Source of the DNA: Methylovulum sp.
GTDB taxonomy: Bacteria > Pseudomonadota > Gammaproteobacteria > Methylococcales > Methylomonadaceae
Assembly: GCF_028687615.1 (NCBI RefSeq)
Contig: NZ_JAQTZU010000007.1
Coordinates: 93,447-157,446, forward strand
Direction of reading: 5' to 3'
DNA length: 64,000 nt
This document shows positions 36,917 to 46,117 of the stretch, piece after piece. A program made the translations under genes and the position numbers. The number at the start of each line of letters is the position of its first letter. Position 1 is the first letter of the stretch. Under the pieces are notes generated by a model that saw only the letters and a program-made list of their open reading frames with translations, searched no databases and was not told where the DNA came from.

Positions 36917-37906
36917 TTGGACTTAAAACCCGATACCAGCATGATCATGAAATGCGTCGCTTATAAACACGGCGTCAGCCAGGGGGATGTCACCATTGAA
37001 GACATCAGCGAAGCCGTCAAACAACCGGATACGTTTGTCTGGCTGGGCTTGCGTGAGCCAGACACCGAATTACTGCTGAAAATCCAAGAAGAATTTAGCC
37101 TGCATGAATTATCCATAGAAGATGCCTGCACCGCGCATCAGCGGCCCAAAATAGAAGAATACGGTGATTCGATATTTATAGTGTTGCACACCGCCAGCTT
37201 GACCGAAGACAGTGTTGATTTTGGCGAAACCCATATTTTTGTCGGCACCCACTTTGTCGTGACGGTTAGGCACGGTTCCTTGCTCGACCACCATAAAATC
37301 AGGACAAAATGTGAAGCCATACCGCATCAGTTAGCCAAAGGTCCGGGGTTTGTGTTGTACGCGATCATGGATTTCATCGTTGACAATTATGTCCCGGTCA
37401 TTGACGGATTGCAGGCACGTTTTGAACTGCTGGAGCTGGCGATTTTTGAGAACCGCCCCAGCCGTAAAACGATGGAAGATTTATACGAACTAAAGCGCGA
37501 ATTGCTGCTGTTAAAAGGCGCGATCATGCCCGTGATTGATATTTGCAATGAATTGATGCGCTTCCATAGCGGCATCATCCCCAAAGACGTGCGGGTTTAT
37601 TTCCGCGACGTCGCCGACCATATCAAACGCATAGACCAGGCCATTGATAGCACCCGCGAAATGCTGATCTCGGCAATGCACGTCCATTTGACCTTTGAAA
37701 CTGTCAGGCAAAACGAAGTGGTCAAACGGCTGGCGGGCTGGGGGGCGATCCTCGCCATCCCGACGATGGTGTTCAGTTGGTACGGCATGAATTTCAAACA
37801 CATGCCGGAACTGGATTGGGAATATAGTTACCCCTTGGTCGTAGGTGGTGTCATCGTTGGCAGCGCACTGTTATTCCTGCGTTTGAGGCGGGCCAGATGG
37901 TTGTGA
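36917..37906 (+). CDS. corA: CorA-family magnesium/cobalt transporter
   Basis: A 329-residue divalent-cation channel. The long cytoplasmic N-terminal domain (LSIEDACTAHQRPKIEEYGD, HIFVGTHFVVTVRHG) leads into two C-terminal helices with the signature YGMN followed by FKHMPELDW, and a basic end. The TTG start with GGTGA five bases upstream gives a plausible N-terminus; ATG 36941 or 36947 are alternatives. Its last 36 bases overlap the convergent SulP-carbonic anhydrase gene. Confidence 0.93.
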   Translation: MDLKPDTSMIMKCVAYKHGVSQGDVTIEDISEAVKQPDTFVWLGLREPDTELLLKIQEEFSLHELSIEDACTAHQRPKIEEYGDSIFIVLHTASLTEDSVDFGETHIFVGTHFVVTVRHGSLLDHHKIRTKCEAIPHQLAKGPGFVLYAIMDFIVDNYVPVIDGLQARFELLELAIFENRPSRKTMEDLYELKRELLLLKGAIMPVIDICNELMRFHSGIIPKDVRVYFRDVADHIKRIDQAIDSTREMLISAMHVHLTFETVRQNEVVKRLAGWGAILAIPTMVFSWYGMNFKHMPELDWEYSYPLVVGGVIVGSALLFLRLRRARWL

Positions 37907-40141
37907 TTGGCCGCTTTGAACGTCGCTGACTGATGCTATGTCCGAATAAAACCGGACTTTTCCCGTTTCTATGTCGTACATGCCGCCAACAATACCAATT
38001 TCCCCGCTTTCTAACATGCCATTGAGCAAGGGGCTGCGGGTTTTAATGTGCTCGACGGTCAACAACACATTTTTATCCGCCACTAACTGCACCAATCCGT
38101 AATCGTCCGCCGTAATGTCACAACCCGTTTCGGCTTGCACCGCCGCCACGGCGGGTTGGATTTTCTCCAGCAAGCCCGTGAGATGGTCGAGCTGGACATG
38201 GTTGCAAGCCCCTTTGATCGCACCGCAGTGTGAGTGCCCCAATACCACAATCAGTTTGGAACCGGATATTTTGCAGGCAAATTCCATGCTGCCAAGGATG
38301 TCGTCGTTGATGATATTGCCCGCCACCCGTGCGCTGAATATGTCACCTAAGCCTTGGTCGAAAATCAGTTCGACCGAGGTGCGTGAATCCATACAACTTA
38401 AAATAATCGCGATGGGGAATTGGCCTTGGCGGGTGTCGTTGACTTGTTCCAATAAGTTGCGGTTGGATTCCAGGTTATTGACGAAATGTTCGTTGCCCTC
38501 CTTGAGTATTTCCAGCACTTTGGCAGGGGTCAACGATTGCTGCGAATCTAGCGTCTGTGGCCTGGCGTTGGTCACCGGCGGCAATGGGCCGTAACCGCGC
38601 AGGTTTTGCAAGGTCAATTCGATGTGCCTAAGAGGTGCTTCCTGGCGGAAGTTTTCGATCATTTCATAAACGTCATAATCAATGTATTTTGAGCGCGTGG
38701 CGTCAATGACGACTTGTGAATATGCCGGCAAGTCTTGAAAAGTTTGCTGGATATTGGCTTTGTTCAGGAAGGAGACGTGTTCGGACAAGCGCAGGATGAT
38801 CTTATTGCCGATGCGCATTTCTTGGAAATATAGCGAGCTTTTATAGTTTTCCAGCAGTATCGAAATCAGTGCGGTACTTAAACCAATGGCTAAACCGAGC
38901 AAAATATCCGTCAACACCATGCCCAGAATCGTCGCCCAAAAGGGGATGAAATGGTAAACACCGGCGCGGTACATATTTTTAAAAATTTGCGGACGCGCCA
39001 TTTTGTAAGCGACAACGATCAGGATCGCGGCAAGGCAGGCCAGCGGGATTTTATGCAGCAATTCGGGGATCAGGATCACGGTCAGCAACAGCAAAAGGCC
39101 ATGCAGGAAAGCCGAGGCTTGGGTCTTCGCACCGGATTGGAGATTGAAAGAACTGCGGACAATCACCTGGGTCATCGGCAAACCTCCCATCAAGCCGGCG
39201 CTGATATTGCCTATGCCTTGCACGATCAATTCGCGGTTGGCGGGCGTGGTGCGTTTATAGCTATCGAGTTTGTCGATGGCTTCCGTTGCAATCAAGGTTT
39301 CCAGGCTGGCGACGATTGCCAGCGTGAACGCAACCAAATACACTTTAGGTTGGGTGATTGCGCCAAAATCAGGGGCGTTGAGTTGTTTGATAAAATCCTG
39401 CATGCTGTCCATGATGGGCAAAATGACTAAATGACCACCGCTTAAGGCCAATTCTGGCGAATGTTCCAGCAAGATTTGGTTAATGGCGACGGCGGCAATA
39501 ACAGAGGCTAAAACCCCTGGGAACAACTGGAAAAAGCGGTGACGTTTGATGAACGGCAATTCCCAAGCAATCAGGATCACCAGCGAGATGAAAGCAATGA
39601 ACATCGCGGTGGGCGAAGTGAATTCGAGCATGTGCAACAATTCACTGAACGATGAATAGTTATCCGACTGCACGAACCTGAAATCACCTTCAAAATCACG
39701 GTCATAACCTAGGGCATGGGGGATTTGTTTAAGAAACAGGATAATGCCGATGCCGGACAACATGCCGTTGATGACCGAGGACGGGAAATAATAAGAAATG
39801 ACCCCCGCCCGAATCACGCCCATCAGGATTTGCAGGCAGCCTGCGAGGATGACCGCCAGCAAAAACGCATGGAATCCTAAATCTTGTATTGACGACAGCA
39901 CCATGACCGCAAGCCCCGTAGCGGCTCCGCTGATGCCCAGCGCGGAACCGCTCAATGGTGCGACGACCATGCCGCCGATGATGCCGGTGATCAAACCGGA
40001 AAACAGCGGTGCGCCAGAAGCCAAGGCGATGCCCAGCGATAGCGGCACGGCGACCAGAAATACGGCGACCCCGGCGGGGACGTCATCTTTCAGATTGGCG
40101 AAGACATTGCCATTGAATGTGGCGCGGTGTTTGTCAAGCAT
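37871..40141 (-). CDS. SulP transporter fused to a beta-carbonic anhydrase
   Basis: A 756-residue fusion. Residues 10-430 form a SulP carrier (FLVAVPLSLGIALASGAPLF, ISGAATGLAVMVL, TEAIDKLDSYKRTTPANREL), about 435-510 a reduced STAS domain, and about 535-725 a complete beta-carbonic anhydrase: Cys583 with Asp585 and Arg587 (SCMDSRT) and His636/Cys639 (GHSHCGA) bind zinc. Joining a bicarbonate-type carrier to its hydrating enzyme implies inorganic carbon transport. The ATG 40141 follows AAGGAT and leaves 28 bases to the upstream SulP gene; the longer frame to 40228 would overlap that gene by 59 bases. Confidence 0.9.
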   Translation of the reverse strand: MLDKHRATFNGNVFANLKDDVPAGVAVFLVAVPLSLGIALASGAPLFSGLITGIIGGMVVAPLSGSALGISGAATGLAVMVLSSIQDLGFHAFLLAVILAGCLQILMGVIRAGVISYYFPSSVINGMLSGIGIILFLKQIPHALGYDRDFEGDFRFVQSDNYSSFSELLHMLEFTSPTAMFIAFISLVILIAWELPFIKRHRFFQLFPGVLASVIAAVAINQILLEHSPELALSGGHLVILPIMDSMQDFIKQLNAPDFGAITQPKVYLVAFTLAIVASLETLIATEAIDKLDSYKRTTPANRELIVQGIGNISAGLMGGLPMTQVIVRSSFNLQSGAKTQASAFLHGLLLLLTVILIPELLHKIPLACLAAILIVVAYKMARPQIFKNMYRAGVYHFIPFWATILGMVLTDILLGLAIGLSTALISILLENYKSSLYFQEMRIGNKIILRLSEHVSFLNKANIQQTFQDLPAYSQVVIDATRSKYIDYDVYEMIENFRQEAPLRHIELTLQNLRGYGPLPPVTNARPQTLDSQQSLTPAKVLEILKEGNEHFVNNLESNRNLLEQVNDTRQGQFPIAIILSCMDSRTSVELIFDQGLGDIFSARVAGNIINDDILGSMEFACKISGSKLIVVLGHSHCGAIKGACNHVQLDHLTGLLEKIQPAVAAVQAETGCDITADDYGLVQLVADKNVLLTVEHIKTRSPLLNGMLESGEIGIVGGMYDIETGKVRFYSDIASVSDVQSGQSQPSGPPQTQE

Positions 40142-40169
40142 GGTGCGGTATCCTTTTCCAGATGTCGGA

Positions 40170-41756
40170 TCAACTTTTGATAATGATGGTTTGATGTTCA
40201 CGTATTTTTTCTTTTCCATATAAATCAACCAGCTCTACACTGATATTGTCGTCTGTTGCGGCGATCAGGAACTCCTCCAGGGTTTCCATAATGTCATGGT
40301 CGATAAACTGGGCCCTGCTGGCATCAATGGTGACGTTGCTATTGGCGGGAATATGCAAAATCAGTTTTCTGAGCAAAGCCTTATTGATGAACGACACGTC
40401 TTTGTTCAAGCGTAAAGTGAGCTTGCCACCCTCTTGAATCAAGGTGATGGCGGTGTGGTAATCGGCTTTGATGACAAAAAACAGGCCAATGACCAAACCT
40501 ATCGCCATGCCTATCAACAAGTCCGTAACCAAAATCGCCATGACGGTTATGGCAAAAGGTAAGAATTGGTTCATGCCTTTTTGGTAAAAATGCTTAAAAA
40601 TACTGGGGTTGGCAAGTTTAAAACCGGTATGTAGCAAAATCGCCGACAAACAGGCCAGCGGGATAAAGTTTAAATAGTAGGCCAGATAAACGATGCTTAA
40701 CAACAAAAACAGGCCGTGGCTGAAACTGGCAATGCGGGTTTTGCCGCCCGCATTGATATTGGCGGCGCTGCGGACAATCACCGCCGTGATCGGCAATCCG
40801 CCCAGCAAACCGCTAAGGATGTTGCCGACACCTTGCGCCTTTAGCTCACGGTTAGTCGGCGCCAGCCGTTTCATCGGGTCGAGCTTGTCGGTCGCCTCCA
40901 GGCTTAATAAGGTTTCCAGGCTGGCGATGATGGCGATGGTGGCCGCCGTCATATAAACCTTTGGATTCACCAAATGCACTAAATAGCTGCTGTCGGGCAG
41001 TGCCAAATAAGTGAAAAAATCACTGGGTTTTGCCGATATGGGCAAATTGACCAAATGTTTATCAGTCACCGCCCACTCAGGTGCATACTGGGTGCTGAGC
41101 AAATGGTAGCCCACGCCCCAGACGACGGCGACCAATGCGCCGGGTATTGATTTTAAAACTGGCAGGCGTTTTATCAACGGTGTCGTCCACAGGATCAACA
41201 GCAATAAAGCGACGGAACTGATGATAACCGCGCCCGGGGTGACGCCATTGAATGCGGCAAAAAATTCTTGCAAGCTAGACCTAGCGGTTTCATTCATATA
41301 ACTTTCATCGCCCTCGAAGCTGGTATCGTAACCCGTGGCGTGGGGCAACTGTTTGATAATCAAGATTAAGCCTATCGCCGCCAACATGCCTTCAATGACG
41401 GAGACAGGGAAAAAAGCCCCGATGATGCCCGCCCTCAAATACCCCAAGGCGAGCTGGATCATGCCCGCCAACACCCCGGCGACCAGCAGGGCCTGGAAGC
41501 TGCCCAAGGTTTCGATGGCGGTCAAGACAATGACGGTAAGGCCAGCCGCCGGGCCGGACACGCACAATTGCGAGCCGCTCAGCCACGACACCACCAAGCC
41601 GCCCACCAAACCTGCAATCAGGCCGGAAAATAAGGGTGCACCGGAAGCCAGGGCGATGCCTAAGCACAGCGGCAAGGCGACCAGAAACACGACAATACCT
41701 GCCGGAATATCGTCTTTTAAATGCTGTAAATAATACCGGGTGTGTTTGTGTATCAT
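40170..41756 (-). CDS. SulP-family transporter with STAS domain
   Basis: A 528-residue SulP carrier, sister of the downstream fusion: FLVALPLCLGIALASGAPLF, VSGPAAGLTVIVL, SLEATDKLDPMKRLAPTNRE and a C-terminal STAS domain (LTLRLNKDVSFINKALLRK, VTIDASRAQFIDHDIMETL). No enzyme domain. It is the first gene of a two-gene operon with the SulP-carbonic anhydrase fusion; the pair may form a hetero-oligomer or differ in affinity. A response regulator is divergent 106 bases upstream and probably controls it. Confidence 0.9.
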   Translation of the reverse strand: MIHKHTRYYLQHLKDDIPAGIVVFLVALPLCLGIALASGAPLFSGLIAGLVGGLVVSWLSGSQLCVSGPAAGLTVIVLTAIETLGSFQALLVAGVLAGMIQLALGYLRAGIIGAFFPVSVIEGMLAAIGLILIIKQLPHATGYDTSFEGDESYMNETARSSLQEFFAAFNGVTPGAVIISSVALLLLILWTTPLIKRLPVLKSIPGALVAVVWGVGYHLLSTQYAPEWAVTDKHLVNLPISAKPSDFFTYLALPDSSYLVHLVNPKVYMTAATIAIIASLETLLSLEATDKLDPMKRLAPTNRELKAQGVGNILSGLLGGLPITAVIVRSAANINAGGKTRIASFSHGLFLLLSIVYLAYYLNFIPLACLSAILLHTGFKLANPSIFKHFYQKGMNQFLPFAITVMAILVTDLLIGMAIGLVIGLFFVIKADYHTAITLIQEGGKLTLRLNKDVSFINKALLRKLILHIPANSNVTIDASRAQFIDHDIMETLEEFLIAATDDNISVELVDLYGKEKIREHQTIIIKS

Positions 41757-41862
41757 GTCATCGCTCCTGAAATGTATGGGGGATTATGTCCGTTGCGGGA
41801 CAGACCATTGCCACCGAGTGAAATCATCTTAATGTGTAAACCTTTCAAGTACCTTTCAACCC

Positions 41863-42534
41863 ATGAACATTTTATTGATAGAAGACGATGCCGTATTAAC
41901 CGATGGCTTGTTGCACACGCTAGGGCGTGGCGGTTATTCGGTCAGTTGCGCCACGACGGCAATGGCTGCCGGGCAACTTGTCGAGAGCCAGGATTTTGAC
42001 CTTATCGTCATGGATTTGGGTTTGCCGGATATGGACGGCTTGCAATTGTTGCGTAATTTCCGGCATCGTAAATTGTCGCTGCCTATCCTCATTCTGACGG
42101 CAAGGGATAGTGTCAATGACCGGATAGATGGCATCGAACAAGGGGCGGATGATTATTTGACCAAACCGTTTGAATTGCGGGAGCTGGAAGCACGAATCCA
42201 GGCTTTGATCCGGCGTTGTTACGGGGGGTTTGACCGTCATATCCGCATCGGGCGTTTGAGCTTGGACACGCTACAGCAAACGATTTTAGCGGATGGCAAG
42301 GCTTTTATCTTGTCGGCGCGGGAATATGGGGTGCTGGAAATACTGATGATGCAGGCGGGGAAAGTCGTTGCCAAAGACCGGATAGCCCAACGCTTGTCCA
42401 ATGACGGCGAGGGTTTGAGTGATAACGCCATTGAAATCAACATCCATCGGCTGCGTAAACATCTGGAAACTTATGGTGTGGTGATACGCACGCTGCGTGG
42501 TTTGGGTTATTTACTGGAGTGCGCCGATGGATAA
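41863..42534 (+). CDS. OmpR-family response regulator (QseB/PmrA-like)
   Basis: A 223-residue regulator: receiver domain with EDD at 7-9, phosphoacceptor Asp51 (VMDLGLPDMDG), Thr in LTAR and Lys in TKPFELRELEARI; winged-helix output ending RTLRGLGYLLE. Divergent from the SulP operon, overlapping the kinase gene by 8 bases. Control of the SulP/carbonic anhydrase genes is inferred from the shared 106-base promoter region. Confidence 0.92.
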   Translation: MNILLIEDDAVLTDGLLHTLGRGGYSVSCATTAMAAGQLVESQDFDLIVMDLGLPDMDGLQLLRNFRHRKLSLPILILTARDSVNDRIDGIEQGADDYLTKPFELRELEARIQALIRRCYGGFDRHIRIGRLSLDTLQQTILADGKAFILSAREYGVLEILMMQAGKVVAKDRIAQRLSNDGEGLSDNAIEINIHRLRKHLETYGVVIRTLRGLGYLLECADG

Positions 42535-43900
42535 GCTGCAAATGCATAAGACCAAAAGCCTGAAAACCGAAATATTGTCCCGTCTGGTTATCCCGCTGAT
42601 TTTTTTTGTCATGGTCGATGCCGTGCTCTCGTATTTTGTCACCGTGCATTATGTCGATCAGGCGTATGACCGCTGGTTGCTCGATTCAGCCCGTTCGTTG
42701 ATCCAGGAAATCAAAGTCCGGCAAAACAAGGTCGTGGTTGATTTGCCCCAGGAAGCGTTGGAAATTTTCAAATGGGACGAACAAGACAAAACCTATTTTA
42801 AAATCATCTCGTCCGGGCAGGAGATGCTGGCAGGTGATGCCCAAGTGCCGGAACCCTTGTCAGTAGCAACCGATTGGTCGTTGCCGGTCTATATTGATGA
42901 GTCCATGTATGGCGAACCGGTGCGGGTCATATCGATGCGGGCCAGTCCTAGCGGCACCCAGGAACAAGTATTTATCCATGTCGCTGAAACCTTGAATAAA
43001 CGCCGTGCCATGATGACCGATATATTGTTGGCGGATTTGATCCCGCAAATCGTGTTTGTGGTACTGACGGGGATTTATTTGTTGTCAGGTCTAAAACGTG
43101 GCTTACACCCCTTGCATACCCTAGCCCAACACATCGCCGGACGTTCTTCCCGAGATTTAAGCCCTATCCCTGAAAGCCATGTGTTTTTGGAAGTGCGCAC
43201 CTTGACCGACACCATCAACGATGTTTTGGAACAATTGACGCTGGCGATAGCCACCCAGCAACGTTTCATCGCCAATGCCGCCCATCAATTGCGTACGCCG
43301 TTGGCGGGTTTGAAATTACAAGCGGAACGGGCCTTGCGTGAGCAGGATATTGCCGCCATGCAACCCGCTTTGATGCAGGTGCAAAGCAGTGCCGACCGCA
43401 TGTCGCACCTGACCGCCCAACTTTTGGTGCTGGCCCGTTCTGAACCTATTGGTGGCGAGTATGAATTAAGTCCGGTTGATTTATGCGCCTTGGCTAAAAA
43501 AACCTGCATCGATTGGGTGCCCAAAGCCTTACAACGGGATATGGACATCAGTTTTGAATCTAGCGAAGAGACATTGTGGGTGCAAGGCGATGAGGTGTTG
43601 TTGCGCGAATTGTTGGTCAATTTATTGGATAACGCTGTGGCCTATGGACAAGGCCAGATCACGGTCAGTTTGCAGCGGGAACCGGAACCGGGTTTGACGG
43701 TGAAGGATGAGGGGCCGGGCATACCCGATACTGAAATCGCCAAGGTGTTCGAGCGTTTTTACCGCATTCCCGGCAGCCCTGGTAACGGTTGCGGTTTGGG
43801 CCTGGCAATCGTCAAGGAAATCGCCGAACTGCATAATGCCCAATTGAAATTGGCTGGGGCAGGGGGGACGAGTGTCCAGTTGCTGTTTAATTGTTCTTAA
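42527..43900 (+). CDS. Sensor histidine kinase (QseC/TctE-like)
   Basis: A 457-residue sensor kinase. Membrane helices at about 18-42 and 172-190 flank a periplasmic 2CSK-type sensor (YDRWLLDSARSLIQEI...). His253 in NAAHQLRTPL is the phosphoacceptor; N box LLVNLLDNAVAYG, G1 KDEGPGIP, G2 GNGCGLGLAIVKEIA. The ATG at 42527 overlaps the regulator end. What it senses is unknown; kinases of this subgroup with 2CSK sensors include tricarboxylate sensors, so an anion signal fits the neighbouring carriers. Confidence 0.9.
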   Translation: MDKLQMHKTKSLKTEILSRLVIPLIFFVMVDAVLSYFVTVHYVDQAYDRWLLDSARSLIQEIKVRQNKVVVDLPQEALEIFKWDEQDKTYFKIISSGQEMLAGDAQVPEPLSVATDWSLPVYIDESMYGEPVRVISMRASPSGTQEQVFIHVAETLNKRRAMMTDILLADLIPQIVFVVLTGIYLLSGLKRGLHPLHTLAQHIAGRSSRDLSPIPESHVFLEVRTLTDTINDVLEQLTLAIATQQRFIANAAHQLRTPLAGLKLQAERALREQDIAAMQPALMQVQSSADRMSHLTAQLLVLARSEPIGGEYELSPVDLCALAKKTCIDWVPKALQRDMDISFESSEETLWVQGDEVLLRELLVNLLDNAVAYGQGQITVSLQREPEPGLTVKDEGPGIPDTEIAKVFERFYRIPGSPGNGCGLGLAIVKEIAELHNAQLKLAGAGGTSVQLLFNCS

Positions 43901-43979
43901 CGCATTTTACGCTAACAATACTTCGGACAGTTTTTGAAAAGATAGGGGGAAAATGTCACTGGCTTTAAATATACTTTAA

Positions 43980-44330
43980 ACGGTCAAGTTTTCGGCTTTT
44001 AAGTAGGTGTGCATAAGTCTTTTAACATTTTTAAAAAGAAGCCGTCATTCCGGCAGGGATTGCCGGAATCCAGATTACAGGGATGTATACGCGTGTAGAT
44101 TGCCGTCCGTGGCCCTTGGATTCCGGCAATCCCTGCCGGAATGACGATGCTTTTCTTGGCTTTATGGTGAAGGTGTAGGCACCGGATTTTACAAATTGTA
44201 ATGTTAAAAGACTTTTGCACTACTACTTATTAAGGAGGGGGGCAAACCCGCCGACCAATCGGAGCGCGGGCATCCTGCCCGCTGTGCGGTCAAGAGACCT
44301 AAGCTCCAAAAACCGAAAACTTGACCGTTC
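43980..44330. repeat. Nested repeats bounded by a 17-bp inverted repeat
   Basis: The 500-base gap before the L,D-transpeptidase is filled with repeats. AACGGTCAAGTTTTCGG (43980-43996) recurs inverted at about 44313-44330. Inside lie a 30-bp perfect inverted repeat (44043-44072 and 44117-44146), each arm itself palindromic (ATTCCGGCA..TGCCGGAAT), which resembles dRS3-type repeats of other proteobacteria, and the second copy of the element at 34509-34625 (44222-44330). No gene is visible. Confidence 0.7.
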
Positions 44331-44402
44331 AGAGTATCATTTTAAGTCCCCCCAGCTTTGCTGGAGGGTAAAGATTGGCTTTACGCAGTGATTCTTGCGA
44401 AA

Positions 44403-45731
44403 TTAAGAACCATGATAATAACCACCAGATGAACCCTTACGGTTTTGCACCTGTTTGATACTGGTAGGTTTAACCGCTGTTTTGGCTTTGGTCAGTTTTA
44501 CCGCTGGAGCTTTGGTGTTGCTTGGCTTGGTTTTTGCTTTTTTAGCGGTAACGGATGCGGTAACGGATTTCGTTGCAAGGGCCTTGGCTTTTGCTGGTTT
44601 GACGGCAACAGCTTGGTTTTTTGCAAGTTTGGCTGTCTTCCCCAGTTTGGCTACCGCTGGTTTAGAGGCGGGAATAGATTTGGCTTTGACCGGCAAAGGC
44701 TTGGCTGGTGCTGGCTTCACTGGAGGCAATGTAACCGGCAAGGGTGCGGTAAGGCTATCTGGAGCGGATGGCATGACTTCTTCCAGCGGCGGTAAGCGTT
44801 CGAACAACGCGACCGGATCGCCGTCCAGTTTTTTCAGTGCTTCGTTGAGGATGGTTTGGTCGAAGTCGGGTATTTCGTTGTTATTGGCTTTTTGGATCAA
44901 GTCCAATGCCACGGCATAACGTTGGTCCAAGGTCATTTCTTCGCCTTCCAGATCAGGATGGGCTTCGATATACAGCACATTATCCAGCCAGCCGACTTTA
45001 ATCGGTTGCTTGACCAGATAAACCGGAGTCCCTACCGATACGGTTTTGTACAATTCTTCAATATCTTCAGGATACATACGCACACAACCGTGGGTGATCT
45101 GCATGCCAATACCGTAGATTTTGTCGATGTCCGTACCGTGGATACGATATTCGCCAGGCAGGTTCAGATACAGCGCGTAAGCACCGAGCGGATTGTGCGG
45201 GCCGGGCAACACGGTTGCCGGGAGTGGGTCGCCATTAGCCGCGTGTTCGCGGCGGATGGATTCTGGCGGATGCCAAGCCGGGTCTTTGACTTTGCGGGCG
45301 ACACTGGTTTTGCCTAAAGGTGTTTTCCAATCTTGCCTACCTACGCCATGCGCAAATGACATCACGACCCCAGGTTGGCCCGCTGGATAATAATACATGC
45401 GGTATTCGGAAATGTTCAGCGTGATGCCTTCGTGCGGGGTATTTGGCAAGATGCGTTTGTTGGACAAACGCACTATTTCACCTTTTTTGACATGCCAACG
45501 GTCCAGATCCTGGTTAAGCCTGACGATTTCGGTTTGGCCTAACAAAAAGCGTCTGGCGAAATCCAGCAGGGTTTCATCCTGATTAGCGCGTGCCAAGGGC
45601 ACATCGTCATGGTATTGCGTAATTACGGTGTCACCTGGTGTGGGTGGCAACGTGTAAGTGGACGCATAAGTATTGCCGACGGTGACGCAATAAAATAGCG
45701 CACAGGCAAAAAGTTTGCATATTTTCATCAA
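44403..45731 (-). CDS. L,D-transpeptidase (YkuD) with Lys/Ala/Pro-rich tail
   Basis: A 442-residue periplasmic peptidoglycan transpeptidase. Signal peptide to about residue 24; a LysM-like segment at 45-95 (DETLLDFARRFLLGQTEIVR); YkuD domain at about 102-240 with His198 (IHGT), and His214-Gly-Cys216-x-Arg218 (THGCVRM), the catalytic Cys. A linker follows, and residues about 310-442 are a low-complexity tail of Lys, Ala, Pro, Val and Thr repeats (KPAPAKPLPVKAKS, KAKALATKSVTAS), as in histone H1-like proteins, ending GGYYHGS. Such a basic tail could bind polyanionic wall or LPS. Monocistronic. Confidence 0.9.
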   Translation of the reverse strand: MMKICKLFACALFYCVTVGNTYASTYTLPPTPGDTVITQYHDDVPLARANQDETLLDFARRFLLGQTEIVRLNQDLDRWHVKKGEIVRLSNKRILPNTPHEGITLNISEYRMYYYPAGQPGVVMSFAHGVGRQDWKTPLGKTSVARKVKDPAWHPPESIRREHAANGDPLPATVLPGPHNPLGAYALYLNLPGEYRIHGTDIDKIYGIGMQITHGCVRMYPEDIEELYKTVSVGTPVYLVKQPIKVGWLDNVLYIEAHPDLEGEEMTLDQRYAVALDLIQKANNNEIPDFDQTILNEALKKLDGDPVALFERLPPLEEVMPSAPDSLTAPLPVTLPPVKPAPAKPLPVKAKSIPASKPAVAKLGKTAKLAKNQAVAVKPAKAKALATKSVTASVTAKKAKTKPSNTKAPAVKLTKAKTAVKPTSIKQVQNRKGSSGGYYHGS

Positions 45732-45914
45732 GATAGTTTCTCAAGTGGTGGTGAAGATAACATTAGCCGGGTGGCCTGTGTTGTTGAAAAGTGTTGAAGA
45801 AGCGTTAGCTAATTGAAAGGCTTACATTTTATCATGGGTCAACGTATTTAACCATTACCGATAGTGGCAGGGTATTTCGTACCGGTTGCCAAAACCAACA
45901 TTCGATTTTATATA

Positions 45915-46082
45915 CGTTATTACAATCCCATAAGTTCTTGCACTACATCCTAATAATACTAAAGCAAGAACTTATGGGATTGTAATATCCATTCAATAAG
46001 TTATGTGTGTTTCATAAGTGCTTGCCTCAAAAGTTTGGTTAATAAATATTATGCCCAATGCAATCACTTATGAAACAATCAA
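45915..46082. mobile_element. Composite MITE, second copy
   Basis: Two hairpins in tandem: arms CCCATAAGTTCTTGC / GCAAGAACTTATGGG with TTACAAT extensions (45920-45987), then GTTTCATAAGTGCTTGC with its partial complement ending CACTTATGAAAC (46010-46077). The linker (cattcaataagttatgtgt) is the same as in the 55.5-kb copy, in opposite orientation. The right end is followed by TA. The element lies between the L,D-transpeptidase and an amino acid permease; the rest of that gap holds no gene. Confidence 0.75.
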
Positions 46083-46117
46083 TATAATCGCTTAACTTCA
46101 ATTCACAGGGATTTACC

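Noticed and set aside
43980-44330. Repeat-rich gap checked as a possible CRISPR array
   Set aside because: Repeats are inverted and nested, not regularly spaced direct repeats with unique spacers; no cas genes are in the window.
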